A stretch of DNA of 49,308 nt. Source: an uncultured Clostridia bacterium. Lineage in GTDB: Bacteria > Bacillota > Clostridia > UBA1381. Positions 33,915 through 43,700 of this stretch are shown piece after piece (positions within the stretch are counted from its first letter, which is position 1; every line of letters starts with the position of its first letter). The position numbers were made by a program, and so were the translations under genes. The stretch is from contig CANRJY010000016.1 in NCBI GenBank assembly GCA_947631085.1, positions 1 to 49,308 of the forward strand, written 5' to 3'. Under the pieces are notes generated by a model that was not told the DNA's origin, ran no database searches, and worked only from the letters and a program-made list of their open reading frames with translations.

Positions 33915-33949
33915 GTGCGCCGCTGAGGATTTATGCGGCGCACTTTTTT
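33915..33949 (+). terminator. Leader terminator before the CHAP protein
   Basis: GTGCGCCGC (33915-33923) and GCGGCGCAC (33935-33943) form a perfect 9-bp stem followed by six T. It lies between the promoter and the gene at 33981, so the gene depends on read-through. Confidence 0.88.
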
Positions 33950-33980
33950 AGTTGAAATTTTTTTGAAAGGATGATGTTTT

Positions 33981-36479
33981 ATGAAGAAACGAGTATCGGT
34001 TTTTGTTGTGATTTGTGTTTTGCTGAATTTGATTGGTATATTCCCCACAGCAACACTGGCAGACGAAAGTGATTATCAAGATCAAGAACGGTTAGAGGCT
34101 GCTCTTGCCAAGGGCGAAGTAGAATTTATACCAAATGAAGATAACGGAATTTCCTTAATGGCTTCTGCGGGCGATATTGTTAATGTCGCAAAAGGCGAAA
34201 TAGGTGTTTCCGGAAGTCCTAACAAATATACATATTGGTTGGGAACAATAGGCGGCACATATTCATATGCATGGTGTCACGCTTTTGTATCTTGGTGTGC
34301 AAGTCAAGCCGGTGCTGGAGATTTAGTGCCAAGAACCGCAAGCTGTGCCGTAGGAGCTCAGTGGTTTAAAGACAGAGGTTTGTGGCATAGCAGAAGCAGC
34401 GGTTATACACCTAAAGCAGGTGATATAATTTACTTTGATTGGGGTAATAACGGCGGATACGACCATGTGGGAATTGTGGATTATGCCAGCGGCGGCAGAG
34501 TGCACACCATTGAGGGTAATGCGCGCAACGCGGTAAAATATGATGGTGGTTATTCTAATGGATATTCGTTGTCCAGTACCGATATTTTAGGATATGGATC
34601 GCCACAGTATTCTCCTAATCCCACCCCTGTTAATCTCGGCGATAATTTTTATGGAATAATTTTACAGCGTTCCGCTTGGAGACCTATTGAGGTATGCAGT
34701 GATAATTATGTAAAAATAGGCGGCGAAAACGGATATGCAAATCAGGTATGGAAATTCACACGCTGTGATGACGGCGGATATAAAATTAGTTCTGCTCTCA
34801 ATGGGTATATGCTTGATGTAGAGACTGCCGGCGACGAAGATTCTCTAAAACTTCACGTTTGGCCTGATGATACAAATGCAAATAATCAACGCTTTTTCTT
34901 TTACCAGCAGGGTGATGGATATGTTATAAGCCCCAAAAACTCACAGACAAGAGTACTTGACTGTGCCGGAGGCTATACGGACTTTGGAACGCAAATACAA
35001 ATATTTACAAGGAATAATACTAATGCACAAATTTTTTCTGTGTATAAAGAAGATGATGTACAGCTAAAAGCTCCCACATTATCTGTCAGTGTTGATAAAC
35101 TTAACCGAATTATGACACTTACATGGAATGAAGTATATGGTGAGAAACAATATAATATTAAAGTATGGAAAGGTTCGACTGCCAGTGGCAACCCAAAAAC
35201 TATGCTATATGATAAAAAATCCGGTTACAAAATAAGAATACGACTTGGCGGGAACTTTACAGCCAAAGTGGAAGCGGCAAATCAATTTGTAAGCAAGGAC
35301 AGTAATGCAGTGACATTTACACTTCCGGATTATAAATCTACGGGCATACCATTAAAAAAGGGCGACGCTAACGGCGACGGTGTAGTAAACGAAACTGATG
35401 TTGAATATCTTTTAGACATGATAGTCGGAAAAGTAACACCTACGCAAGAACAAATAGATGCATCAGATATGAATAGTGATGATATAATAGATATTTCCGA
35501 TGCTACTGAACTGCGAGATTTAATACAATCAATACCCACACCGACACCTACGCCCACACCAAAGCCAACACCTACGCCCACGCCAAAGCCTACACCGACA
35601 CCAAAGCCAACACCGACACCAACTCCAAAGCCAACTCCTACGCCCACGCCGAAGCCGACACCTACACCAACACCAAAGCCAACACCGACACCCACGCCGA
35701 AGCCGACACCTACACCAACACCAAAGCCGACACCGACTCCAACGCCGAAGCCTACACCGACACCCACGCCGACACCAACACCAACGCCGACACCAACGCC
35801 GGAGCCCACTCCGACTTCATCTCCGGATAATGATTATGCCGGACTAACGCTCAAATACGCAGGAACAAGCGATGACGGCAAAAAGGTTAAATTACTTGTC
35901 GGTACGTTAGGCGTAGAAGGATACACCAGTTGCAGGATTATGATTTCAATGCCGGATAATGTCACCGATGTGAGCGGACAATATAAAGGAACAGGCACTT
36001 CGTGGTTTGAGGAAGGAATATATTCACTGGGGATTATGGCCGGGGATTTTCTGTCTTCCGGAGATGTGGCTGAAATCACGTTAACATTAAGTCAGCCGTT
36101 TAGCGAAGACGTGATGTTGGCATTGACAGGTGACTCATATATGTATGATGCTAACCTCAAAAAATACAAGATAACCGAGGGCACTGAACATATTGAAACA
36201 ATAATACCGGCATATACGCCTCTCGAACAGACTACCCCTCCGGTCGAACCGTGCTTTACCGTAACCTCCTACGACGGCTACAGCGACATTTACAACGATT
36301 CCGACGAACCTCGGAAAGCGGCGGTAATTATTGCGGAATACGGCGATGAGCGCCTTGAAAACGTGCAGTTTGCCGAAATGAGCTTTGAGCCTTATGAAAC
36401 GCGCACGATAATGCACAACGCCGATTCGCGTGTATTCGTATGGAGCAGTATTAGCGGTATGCAGCCGCTTACAAAATAA
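33981..36479 (+). CDS. Secreted CHAP-domain hydrolase with lectin, dockerin and Pro-Thr linker
   Basis: The 832-residue protein has a signal peptide ([23 protein letters not shown]). A CHAP amidase/peptidase domain follows (about 65-205), with Cys in [11 protein letters not shown] near 98 and His in [10 protein letters not shown] near 161. Then come a ricin-B-like lectin repeat ([29 protein letters not shown], about 220-350), an FN3-like domain (355-445), and a type I dockerin with two calcium loops ([18 protein letters not shown] and [17 protein letters not shown], about 460-516). [11 protein letters not shown] linker runs from 519 to 613, then a cohesin-like beta domain (about 615-752). The final 80 residues match the module inside the esterase at 24998. 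AAAGGATGATG precedes the ATG. A wall-acting hydrolase is likely. Confidence 0.88.
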   Translation: MKKRVSVFVVICVLLNLIGIFPTATLADESDYQDQERLEAALAKGEVEFIPNEDNGISLMASAGDIVNVAKGEIGVSGSPNKYTYWLGTIGGTYSYAWCHAFVSWCASQAGAGDLVPRTASCAVGAQWFKDRGLWHSRSSGYTPKAGDIIYFDWGNNGGYDHVGIVDYASGGRVHTIEGNARNAVKYDGGYSNGYSLSSTDILGYGSPQYSPNPTPVNLGDNFYGIILQRSAWRPIEVCSDNYVKIGGENGYANQVWKFTRCDDGGYKISSALNGYMLDVETAGDEDSLKLHVWPDDTNANNQRFFFYQQGDGYVISPKNSQTRVLDCAGGYTDFGTQIQIFTRNNTNAQIFSVYKEDDVQLKAPTLSVSVDKLNRIMTLTWNEVYGEKQYNIKVWKGSTASGNPKTMLYDKKSGYKIRIRLGGNFTAKVEAANQFVSKDSNAVTFTLPDYKSTGIPLKKGDANGDGVVNETDVEYLLDMIVGKVTPTQEQIDASDMNSDDIIDISDATELRDLIQSIPTPTPTPTPKPTPTPTPKPTPTPKPTPTPTPKPTPTPTPKPTPTPTPKPTPTPTPKPTPTPTPKPTPTPTPKPTPTPTPTPTPTPTPTPEPTPTSSPDNDYAGLTLKYAGTSDDGKKVKLLVGTLGVEGYTSCRIMISMPDNVTDVSGQYKGTGTSWFEEGIYSLGIMAGDFLSSGDVAEITLTLSQPFSEDVMLALTGDSYMYDANLKKYKITEGTEHIETIIPAYTPLEQTTPPVEPCFTVTSYDGYSDIYNDSDEPRKAAVIIAEYGDERLENVQFAEMSFEPYETRTIMHNADSRVFVWSSISGMQPLTK
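35536..35815 (+). repeat. Low-complexity coding repeat (Pro-Thr-Pro-Lys linker)
   Basis: Repeated ACxCCxAC-type codons encode the [10 protein letters not shown] linker. The third positions vary, so it is selected at the protein level. Such tracts can change length by slippage. Confidence 0.85.
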
Positions 36480-36488
36480 ATATATAAT

Positions 36489-36522
36489 GAGAGCGTGATT
36501 ACAAAATCACGCTCTCGTTTTT
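36489..36522 (+). terminator. Terminator of the CHAP gene
   Basis: GAGAGCGTGATT (36489-36500) pairs perfectly with AATCACGCTCTC (36505-36516), then GTTTTTA. It lies nine bases after the stop codon and between two convergent genes. Confidence 0.85.
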
Positions 36523-36536
36523 ATAAATCACTTAAT

Positions 36537-38501
36537 CTACGCGAAATATTCAACCGCGCCGCTGTCTTTCTTCACAACCGCGATAAACTCGTCGATATTC
36601 GCGCTACACGACACGAATTGCCCGCCGTCAAATTCCCGCTTGTCGGTCGTTCTCACCCACTTGCCCTGCGGGAGATATACGCGGCGTTCCGTCTGTCCTT
36701 CATTTAGAATCGGCGCGAACAGGATATCCGAGCCGAACATATACTGGTCGTCCAACGCATAACAATTTTCATCGTCGCAGAAATCGAAAAACATCGGGCG
36801 CATTATCGGCGTTCCCGTTTCCGACGCGATATTCATATGCTTTATTATATACGGCTTCAAACGCTCGCGAAGCTCGAGCAGATCCTTTAATATTCCGTAA
36901 TTTCTCTCGCCGAAGCTCCATATCTCGTTGTCGCCGCCGCTTTTTTCGAGTACCTCGGGGTGACGGTCAACGTGGTTTTTGGGCTTCACCCTCGTGCCGT
37001 GAAGGCGCATTACGGGGCAGAACACGCCGAACTGGAACCATCTTACTATAAGCTCGCGGAAATAATCGCTTTCAATGTCACCCCCGTGGAAGCCGCCAAT
37101 GTCGCTGTTCCACCACGGAATACCGCACATCGCCATCGACAGTCCCGATACCACGCTTTGGCGCAGCGCTTGGAACGTCGAGGGAATATCTCCGTTCCAT
37201 ACTACCGTGCCGAATTTCTGACTGCCCGGGTAGCTCGCGCGTATGAGAAGCGCTACATCCTCCTCGCCCGAGGCTTTCAGCGCGTCGTAGAATGTTTTCG
37301 CGTAGTAGTATGGGTACAGAAGCGCCGTCTGCGCGCCGTTTCCTATATGAAATTTCAGATTGTCGAACTGCTGCGGGTGGACCTCCGGCTCGGCTTGGTC
37401 GAGCCAAAAGGTTTTTATGCCGTATTCGTAATAGTTTTTCCGCGCCTGCTCCCACAGAAAGGCTCGCGTCGCGGGATTTGTCACGTCTATATACGTCTGC
37501 TGACCGTTGAACGGGAAAATGCCGTACTGTCCGTTTTCCGTGCGGACGAGCATATTGTTGTCGTCCATGTACGCGTAATTTTTGCTGTTCGGGTTTATCG
37601 TGGGCCAAATCGACACAACAGGCTCGATATTGAGCGATTTGAGTTCCTCGCACATCGCCTTCGGATCGTGCCAAAGCGTCGGGTCAAACTCCCAGTTACC
37701 CTGCTCCGTCCAGTGGAAAAAGTCTATGACTATCGCGCTGATCGGCAGACCGCGCTTTTTGTATTCTCTCGCGACCTCCATTAAATCGTCTTGACTTTCG
37801 TAGCGCATTTTGCTCTGCCAGAAGCCCGCCGCCCATTCGGGGAATTTCGGTGCGAAGCCGGTGAGGGAGCAGTATTTTTGCATTACGTCCGCCGGAGTGT
37901 CACCGCCGATAACTATGTAGTCCGCCTGGTAGGCGCTGTCGCACATCCATAGCGTGTGGTTGCGCGTAAGCTCGCATCGTCCCGTTCCCGGGCTGTTCCA
38001 CAAAAAGCCGTAGCCGAGCGACGAATAGACGAACGGCATGGAGCTTTTTGTGTTATAGTGTATCAAATCATACGAGCAGCCCTTGCGGTCGAAACAGCTT
38101 TGTTGCTCCTGACCGAGACCGTAAAAATGCTCGTTATCGTTTGCCTCAAAAACGGCTTTTACTTGGTAATTATTTCCTTCGATATGGCGGAAAATGCCGT
38201 CGTCCTCTTTCCTTGTGCGTAAGATCTCAGCTCCGTTTCTATAGAAAACGAGCTGATAATCGCACCATATTTTTGTAAGCTCGACCGAAAGGCCGCCGTT
38301 CGTGAGCACGGCTTTGTCCGCGTTTCCCGTTATATCGCACTTAGTTTCGGAGGGCGGTATGACCGTCCACGTTTCGTCCGAAAGCGTTGTATTGCGGGAC
38401 GCGCGTACGCGAATACTGTCTTTGCCGTACGGCTCAACGCGCACCAGCTTGTCTCTCATTGAAAATGTAATATAATTCTTGCCGATTGAAATCTGTCCCA
38501 T
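36537..38501 (-). CDS. GH31 glycosidase, alpha-xylosidase/alpha-glucosidase type
   Basis: This 654-residue enzyme has the GH31 layout: an N-terminal beta domain with EHFYGLGQEQQSCFDRKG, a barrel with ISAIVIDFFHWTEQGNWEFDP, the nucleophile Asp in KTFWLDQAEPE near 367, the acid/base Asp in VVWNGDIPSTF near 437, and WWNSDIGGFHGG, then C-terminal beta domains. The FHWTEQGNWEFD segment resembles the YicI-like alpha-xylosidases more than maltases, so xyloglucan oligomers are a likely substrate (inference). No signal peptide is seen. It has its own promoter (38532-38560). Confidence 0.9.
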   Translation of the reverse strand: MGQISIGKNYITFSMRDKLVRVEPYGKDSIRVRASRNTTLSDETWTVIPPSETKCDITGNADKAVLTNGGLSVELTKIWCDYQLVFYRNGAEILRTRKEDDGIFRHIEGNNYQVKAVFEANDNEHFYGLGQEQQSCFDRKGCSYDLIHYNTKSSMPFVYSSLGYGFLWNSPGTGRCELTRNHTLWMCDSAYQADYIVIGGDTPADVMQKYCSLTGFAPKFPEWAAGFWQSKMRYESQDDLMEVAREYKKRGLPISAIVIDFFHWTEQGNWEFDPTLWHDPKAMCEELKSLNIEPVVSIWPTINPNSKNYAYMDDNNMLVRTENGQYGIFPFNGQQTYIDVTNPATRAFLWEQARKNYYEYGIKTFWLDQAEPEVHPQQFDNLKFHIGNGAQTALLYPYYYAKTFYDALKASGEEDVALLIRASYPGSQKFGTVVWNGDIPSTFQALRQSVVSGLSMAMCGIPWWNSDIGGFHGGDIESDYFRELIVRWFQFGVFCPVMRLHGTRVKPKNHVDRHPEVLEKSGGDNEIWSFGERNYGILKDLLELRERLKPYIIKHMNIASETGTPIMRPMFFDFCDDENCYALDDQYMFGSDILFAPILNEGQTERRVYLPQGKWVRTTDKREFDGGQFVSCSANIDEFIAVVKKDSGAVEYFA

Positions 38502-38531
38502 AGCGGCGACCTCCCGATTTGTTTTTTATTC

Positions 38532-38560
38532 AGTATACTTACCGATTAAGATTTTGTCAA
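38532..38560 (-). promoter_or_regulatory. Promoter of the GH31 gene
   Basis: TTGACA (38555-38560) and TATACT (38532-38537) on the minus strand, 17 bases apart; GGGAGG lies before the start codon. Confidence 0.8.
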
Positions 38561-38613
38561 TACTATTTGTTAAAATATTAAAAATATTTCAAATCTACCC
38601 ATCCAAACGCGTA

Positions 38614-38646
38614 TACTTGAATTTTCCGTAATGGTACTTGAATTTT
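38614..38646. promoter_or_regulatory. Direct repeat overlapping the flavin reductase promoter
   Basis: TACTTGAATTTT occurs at 38614-38625 and 38635-38646, a 21-base spacing (two helical turns). The second copy contains the -35 hexamer, so a regulator binding both copies would compete with RNA polymerase. Confidence 0.55.
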
Positions 38647-38665
38647 TTATAATAATTGATATAAT
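38638..38665 (+). promoter_or_regulatory. Promoter of the flavin reductase gene
   Basis: TTGAAT (38638-38643) and TATAAT (38660-38665) with a 16-base spacer, about 50 bases before the start codon. Confidence 0.7.
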
Positions 38666-38717
38666 TATAATGACAGAAACATAAAAACCCAATATATAAC
38701 CGAAAGGAGATATTATT

Positions 38718-39284
38718 ATGAGAAAAAGTATCAAAACGACAGAGGCAATATTTCCGATGCCCGTACTGATGGTGGCGTCCTACAACGAGGACGGAACGGT
38801 AAACGTTATGAACGCGGCTTGGGGAACGATGGTAAGCCGCGATATTGTCGCGCTGAATTTAACCGAAACACATAAAACTGTTCGGAATATCAAAGCGAGA
38901 AAAGCGTTCACCGTAAGTATTGCCGACGCCGAACACGTTATCGAGGCTGATTTTTTCGGCGTTGAATCGGGCAAAAATGTCGCGGATAAACTGACAGCGA
39001 GCGGTTTGACAGCGGTAAAATCGGAAAATGTTGACGCTCCTATTATAAATGAGTTTCCTCTTTGCATGGAATGCGAGTTTATAGAGTATCAGGACGGTGA
39101 ATACGGACTCGGAGTGATTGGCAGGGTCGTAAACACGACCGCCGACGAGCGCGTGTTAAAGAATGATAAGGTTGACATAGAAGCCGTGGGAGCGATAGCG
39201 TTCGACCCGTACACTCACGGATATTATAAGGTTTCGGAGAGAGTCGGCGACGCCTTCAAAGACGGTTTGAAGCTGAAAAAATAA
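38718..39284 (+). CDS. Flavin reductase-like (FMN-binding split barrel) protein
   Basis: The 188-residue protein matches the flavin-reductase-like split-barrel family: FPMPVLMVASYNEDGTVNVMNAAWGTMVSRD, VALNLTETHKTVRNI, FTVSIAD and FFGVESGKNVADK. These proteins bind FMN and reduce flavins or other substrates with NAD(P)H, or act as redox proteins; the partner is not predictable. AAAGGAGA precedes the ATG. A hairpin (GCTCCG at 39289-39294 with CGGAGC at 39301-39306) follows, with no T tract, before the next gene, which may be co-transcribed. Confidence 0.9.
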   Translation: MRKSIKTTEAIFPMPVLMVASYNEDGTVNVMNAAWGTMVSRDIVALNLTETHKTVRNIKARKAFTVSIADAEHVIEADFFGVESGKNVADKLTASGLTAVKSENVDAPIINEFPLCMECEFIEYQDGEYGLGVIGRVVNTTADERVLKNDKVDIEAVGAIAFDPYTHGYYKVSERVGDAFKDGLKLKK

Positions 39285-39335
39285 ACTTGCTCCGCTCGGA
39301 CGGAGCGGCGAAAAGCATATCGGGAGGGATTTATT

Positions 39336-40583
39336 TTGAATGACGAACAGAATTTGAGAGAAAGAACAAATCCGGTATTCAACACGGCGAAGGCGACTGT
39401 TTTGAATATTTGTCTCGCGGGCGACAGCGACGCGCGTCTGCTTACGGAAAAACTCGGCATAGACGTGGGTTCCGTCATGCAGAGCGGCGACGACCAAAAA
39501 GCGGTGTTTGACACGGCTAACAGAGCTGTGATAGAAACGCGCTACAGGACTATGAACAATCTTATAAAGGCTTCGGGCAAAAACACAGTTCTTGACATTC
39601 CCTGCGGCTATACTCCGCGCGCGCTCAACGAAACGTTTAAGGATACTCACTACATAGGCTGCGATCTTCCCGCTGTGATCGATGAGCTTTCTCCCATCAT
39701 AGGCGGTATGCTCGACGAGCGCGGAATAAAAAACAAGGAATACAAAAGCGCGGACGCGACCAACTATACGTCGCTCAGAAGCGCTCTCGATTCCGCCGAG
39801 GGTGAAGTTTGCATCACCACCGAAGGTCTTATTATGTATTTAAACGACTCCGAGATCACGGAGCTTTGTTCGAATATCAGGAGCATATTAAAGGAATTTG
39901 GCGGCTGCTGGCTGACGTACGATCCCGAATCGAGCTCCCTTACGCTTTCGACGATGAAGGCGATTATCGGCGAGAACGCTTTGAAAACAATGATGAGTTC
40001 ACTAAAAGCGTTTTCAAACAAATCGGATATCGAAATGGGAAAGAACATTATGAATGTAAGCGCGTTCGACTACCAAAACTGCGTTGAAAAACTGACGGAC
40101 TTTTTAAATTCGGAGGGCTTCAAGGTCGAGCGCATACCCGTAGTGGAGTATATGCCCGATCTTAACAGTATCGCGGATATGCCCGACGAAACAAAAGCGG
40201 CTCTCACGGAAGCAATAAAGCCGTTTTGCGTATGGAAAATGACGCTCGACGAGGATTACAGGGAATCGGAAGCGGGATTTGAGAACAAAAGCTTCAGCGT
40301 GACCACAAAATTGCGCGGCGGTAAAATGAAAATTACGCTGTGCGGCAGGCTCGATTCCATAACCGCGCCGGAGTTCCTCGCGGTTTACGAAAAAGCCGCG
40401 GCGGAGGAAAAGCCCGATAAAATTACAGTTGACGCGTCGGGACTTGAATATATTTCGTCCGCCGGACTGCGCGTTCTGCTCATAATGATAAAACAAGTCG
40501 GAAACGGAAACCTGACCGTCACAGGACAAAACGAAACAGTGCAGACGATTTTCGAGCAAACAGGCTTCGCCGACCTTGTATGA
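39336..40583 (+). CDS. LCM-type methyltransferase fused to a STAS domain
   Basis: The 415-residue protein starts at a TTG (39336), seven bases after GGGAGGG; the nearby ATG at 39340 is out of frame. Residues 1 to about 310 look like a leucine-carboxyl-methyltransferase/Ppm1-type class I methyltransferase: RTNPVFNTAKATVLN, ARLLTEKLG, TRYRTMNNLI, the SAM loop VLDIPCGYTPRALN near 85-98, GCDLPAVID, TTEGLIMYLND. Residues about 326-415 are a STAS domain (MKITLCGRLDSITAPEFL, ITVDASGLEYISSAGLRVLL, FEQTGFADL) like anti-sigma-factor antagonists, with the phosphorylatable Ser in YISSAGLR. The link between the two is unknown; regulation by phosphorylation of the STAS part is a guess. The preceding flavin reductase is 51 bases away. 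Confidence 0.85.
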   Translation: MNDEQNLRERTNPVFNTAKATVLNICLAGDSDARLLTEKLGIDVGSVMQSGDDQKAVFDTANRAVIETRYRTMNNLIKASGKNTVLDIPCGYTPRALNETFKDTHYIGCDLPAVIDELSPIIGGMLDERGIKNKEYKSADATNYTSLRSALDSAEGEVCITTEGLIMYLNDSEITELCSNIRSILKEFGGCWLTYDPESSSLTLSTMKAIIGENALKTMMSSLKAFSNKSDIEMGKNIMNVSAFDYQNCVEKLTDFLNSEGFKVERIPVVEYMPDLNSIADMPDETKAALTEAIKPFCVWKMTLDEDYRESEAGFENKSFSVTTKLRGGKMKITLCGRLDSITAPEFLAVYEKAAAEEKPDKITVDASGLEYISSAGLRVLLIMIKQVGNGNLTVTGQNETVQTIFEQTGFADLV

Positions 40584-40584
40584 C

Positions 40585-40662
40585 AATACGGATAAATAAG
40601 CAACAAAAATCCTCGGAATCAATCGCTTTTTAAGGTTGATTTGCCGACGAGGCAGCCGTATT
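40585..40662 (+). other. Nested hairpin after the methyltransferase-STAS gene
   Basis: AATACGG (40585-40591) pairs with CCGTATT (40656-40662); inside it CCTCG pairs with CGAGG and AATCAA with TTGATT. No T tract follows directly, so this is an extra RNA structure ahead of the real terminator. Confidence 0.4.
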
Positions 40663-40685
40663 TCATCTCTTATACCGAAAGCATA

Positions 40686-40726
40686 AAAACAGAGTCTCAC
40701 ATTATCCGGTGAGACTCTGTTTTTTA
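40686..40726. terminator. Bidirectional terminator between convergent genes
   Basis: AAAACAGAGTCTCAC (40686-40700) and GTGAGACTCTGTTTT (40709-40723) form a perfect 15-bp stem with T runs on both strands. It ends the methyltransferase-STAS transcript and the SLH protein transcript. Confidence 0.9.
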
Positions 40727-40783
40727 CATCTTATTCACAAGATTTAAGACAATCCCGTGTCAGCTTTTAGCATAAAATTTATT

Positions 40784-43700
40784 TTATTTTATTTTATTAA
40801 TCACAGCCGCAAATTCCGCGCGCGTTATGCTTGCCTTCGGAGCGAGTGTGCCGTCGGGATAACCGTTTACCACGCCGGCGCCGCATGCCCACTGCAGCGC
40901 GGGAAGCGCGTATTCGCTTACTTCGGCCGCGTCCTTGTAGCTCAGAATATTCGTGTTATCGCCGATTGATACGTCATGTCCTTTGTACTGCTCGTATCTC
41001 CACAGCATCGCCGCCGTCTGCTCGCGCGTTACCTCGTCGTCCGGAGCAAATTTATTGTCTCCTATTCCATTCAATATTCCGATCTCCGTACCCCATGCGA
41101 TGTACGGCGCATAGTATTCGTTCGCGTTTACGTCGCTGAAGCTTGACGTTCCGGTCGTCGGAGCGCCATCCATGCGTCCGAGTATCGTTGCCAGCATTCC
41201 GCGCGTGAGCGTCATATCCGGAGCAAACTCACTGTCACTTACTCCGCTGATCAAGCCCGCCTCATATACTGATTTTACCGCCGAATAGAACCAGTCTGAC
41301 GGCTGCACGTCGGTGAACGGGAATATCTTTTCGGCAGGCACTGTTGTCGGTTCTGCGGTAGGCGTTGCTTCCGGCGCCGCTGTCGGCTCTGTTTCCGGTG
41401 CCGCTGTCGATGCTGCGGTGCTTTCAGGTTCCGCAGTGGGAGCTGTTGTCGGCTCTGCTGTCGGCGTAGGTGCGGGAGCAGCATTTGACCCTGACGGTTT
41501 AAATCCTCCGCCTCCATGACTTGACGGCTTAGCCGTCGGAGCTGCTGTTACCTCCGGCGTCGGCTCCGGTGTTGCTTCCGGTGTTGCTTCCGGCGTCGGT
41601 TCCGGCGTTACTTCCGGTGCCGGCTCCGGCGTGGCATCCGATTTCTCATCGTATGCTATGGCATATGTTGAAAACTTACTTGTATAGATTCTGATAACGC
41701 CGTCGCCCACTTCGTAGCGCTCGCCTGTACCGTCTTTATCCATCAATGACGCTTCATTGTCATGGTAACGGTAAACCTTGATATTATCCTTGTCTGACGT
41801 GACAAACGGAATGATAATTGTGATAAGACTGTTTGTTTCCTCCACCTTTTCCGCTGTCGTTTCCGATTTGGTCGTCACCGTCTTTACTATATCGATATCA
41901 ATGTAGTTTATCTTACTTTCCGCAGCCTTTTCCTTTATTGCCTGCTGTATCGCGTCAGACTTATCCTCCTTCTTGCTTTCGACTGTCATCTTGACCTCTA
42001 CCTCAACCTGCTCGCCGCCGCTTTCCTCGGCTATCGCTTCAGCAAGCTTATCGAGTCCGCCTACGATTACGTCCTTTACCGATACCTCGGATTCCTCGTC
42101 GCTTTCCACCGTTTCGACCGTGTTGCTTACGTTCTGCGGAGGAAGAGTTACTTTAATTGTTTCGTTATCGGTTATCTCGACAAGACTTGTTACTGTTTGT
42201 CCGTCGGATGTTTCAACGACAATATTGTATGCGCCCGCTTCCACGCCGCTGAATACATATTCGCCGTCCGTTTGCGTCTTTTGCGCGGTCTTGTCGCCCG
42301 GCTTCAGTGTGATAGTCAGGTCAGAAGCGGCGCTGCCGTCCGGATTTTCAACTGTTACGGTCACATCATATGCCGGCTTGGGCGCTGACGTAGGCTCGGA
42401 TGTGACTGTAGGTTCAAGCGTTGACGCTGCTGTCGGTTCCGGCATAGGCGTTGCCGTAGGCTCGGATGTTGGAGCTTCTGTCGGCTCAGACGTCGGCGTC
42501 GCCGTAGGCTCCTGTGTAGGCGTTGCCGTAGGTTCCTGTGTCGGTGTTACTGTCGGTGTTACTGTCGGCGTTGCTGTCGGCACTTCCGTTGGCTCAGATG
42601 TCGGTTCTGTTGTCGGCTCTTCCGTCGGCTCAGACGTCGGTTCTGCTGTCGGCTCAGACGTCGGCTCAAGCGTTGGTGCTTCCGTCGGTTCTGTTGTCGG
42701 CTCTGCCGTTGGTTCTGCCGTTTGGATCGGGGTTGCCGTAACGGTTATTTTACCTTCAACCGGTTCGTAATTATTCGTATCGGTCGGAGTGAATACAGCG
42801 TCATATTCCGCTGTACCTTCAGTTACCGCCGTTGACGGAACTTTCCATGCGAGTGTGCCGCCTTCAGTTTCTGGCAGCTTTACATCCTCAAGCGTCATGC
42901 CTTCGGTGTAGACCGCTTCCGCGGCGGACACGTTCGGGAATATCGATTCCGCTTTTGTGATTGTAACGGTTACGGTTGTCTCATACGGATGATGACCCAT
43001 ACGCGAAACTGATACTTTTACGCTATATGCGCCCGCCTCTTTAACCTGCGGCACAAAAGCGGTCGCTTCAGCGTCACCGAGCTGATATGTTACCGTATCG
43101 CCCGCAAGCTGACCGTTTACCGTTACAGCGTTATGAAATTCGCCGTCATACGCGCCGCCGTACGGCGTCACCGTTATATCGCTTACAGTCGGTTCATCGG
43201 TAATTGTTATTGTCTTTGTTACATAATAATCGTTATAGTTATCCTTGCTTACCTTTACGGTAATTGTCTTTGTATCATTTACGTTTGTCACAGTCGGAGA
43301 CGCGTCCTGCCATGCCGCCGCTGTGTCGTTCGCCGCCGTAAATGTGCCGTCGGCATATTTAACCGCACCGTTTTCGGCTTTTCCTCCGAGCGTTACGGTC
43401 AAGCCGTGAGCTTCTCCGTCATGTGTTATATTTCCGTCGCCGGTGATCACAACGTCAGCTGCGGTAAGCGCTGCTTTTGCGATTGTAACGGTAATCGGCG
43501 CGCCCGGCTCTATATCGCTGTAATTTTCATCGCCCTCTACCTTGTAGTACACGTCATATGTTCCTGCGTTTGTTTCCTGCGGAACTTTTGTGCTGAAATC
43601 GCCTTCCGTACCTACTCTGTACATCATGGTGCCGCCCGTTGCCGAACCGCCCGTTACGAGTGTCTTGGGATTACCGTCATAAACCAGTCCCCGAGCTGCG

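Larger units (their letters stand above)
33577..33980. other. Divergent control region between uxaC and the CHAP protein
   Basis: The 400-base gap has back-to-back promoters: uxaC (33613-33641, minus) and the CHAP gene (33748-33776, plus). It also holds a long structured leader (33782-33888) and a terminator (33915-33949). No coding frame is supported here. Confidence 0.65.

Noticed and set aside
35330-35809. Minus-strand frame coding for a Gly-Val-Phe repeat protein
   Set aside because: It is the antisense shadow of the Pro-Thr-Lys linker of the CHAP protein.
35536-35815. Regular repeat that could be taken for a CRISPR array
   Set aside because: There are no spacers of unique sequence; it is a codon-level [10 protein letters not shown] repeat in frame.
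41275-42741. Plus-strand frames rich in Val, Gly and Ser opposite the SLH protein
   Set aside because: They are antisense shadows of the Glu-Pro-Thr linkers and have no ribosome binding sites.
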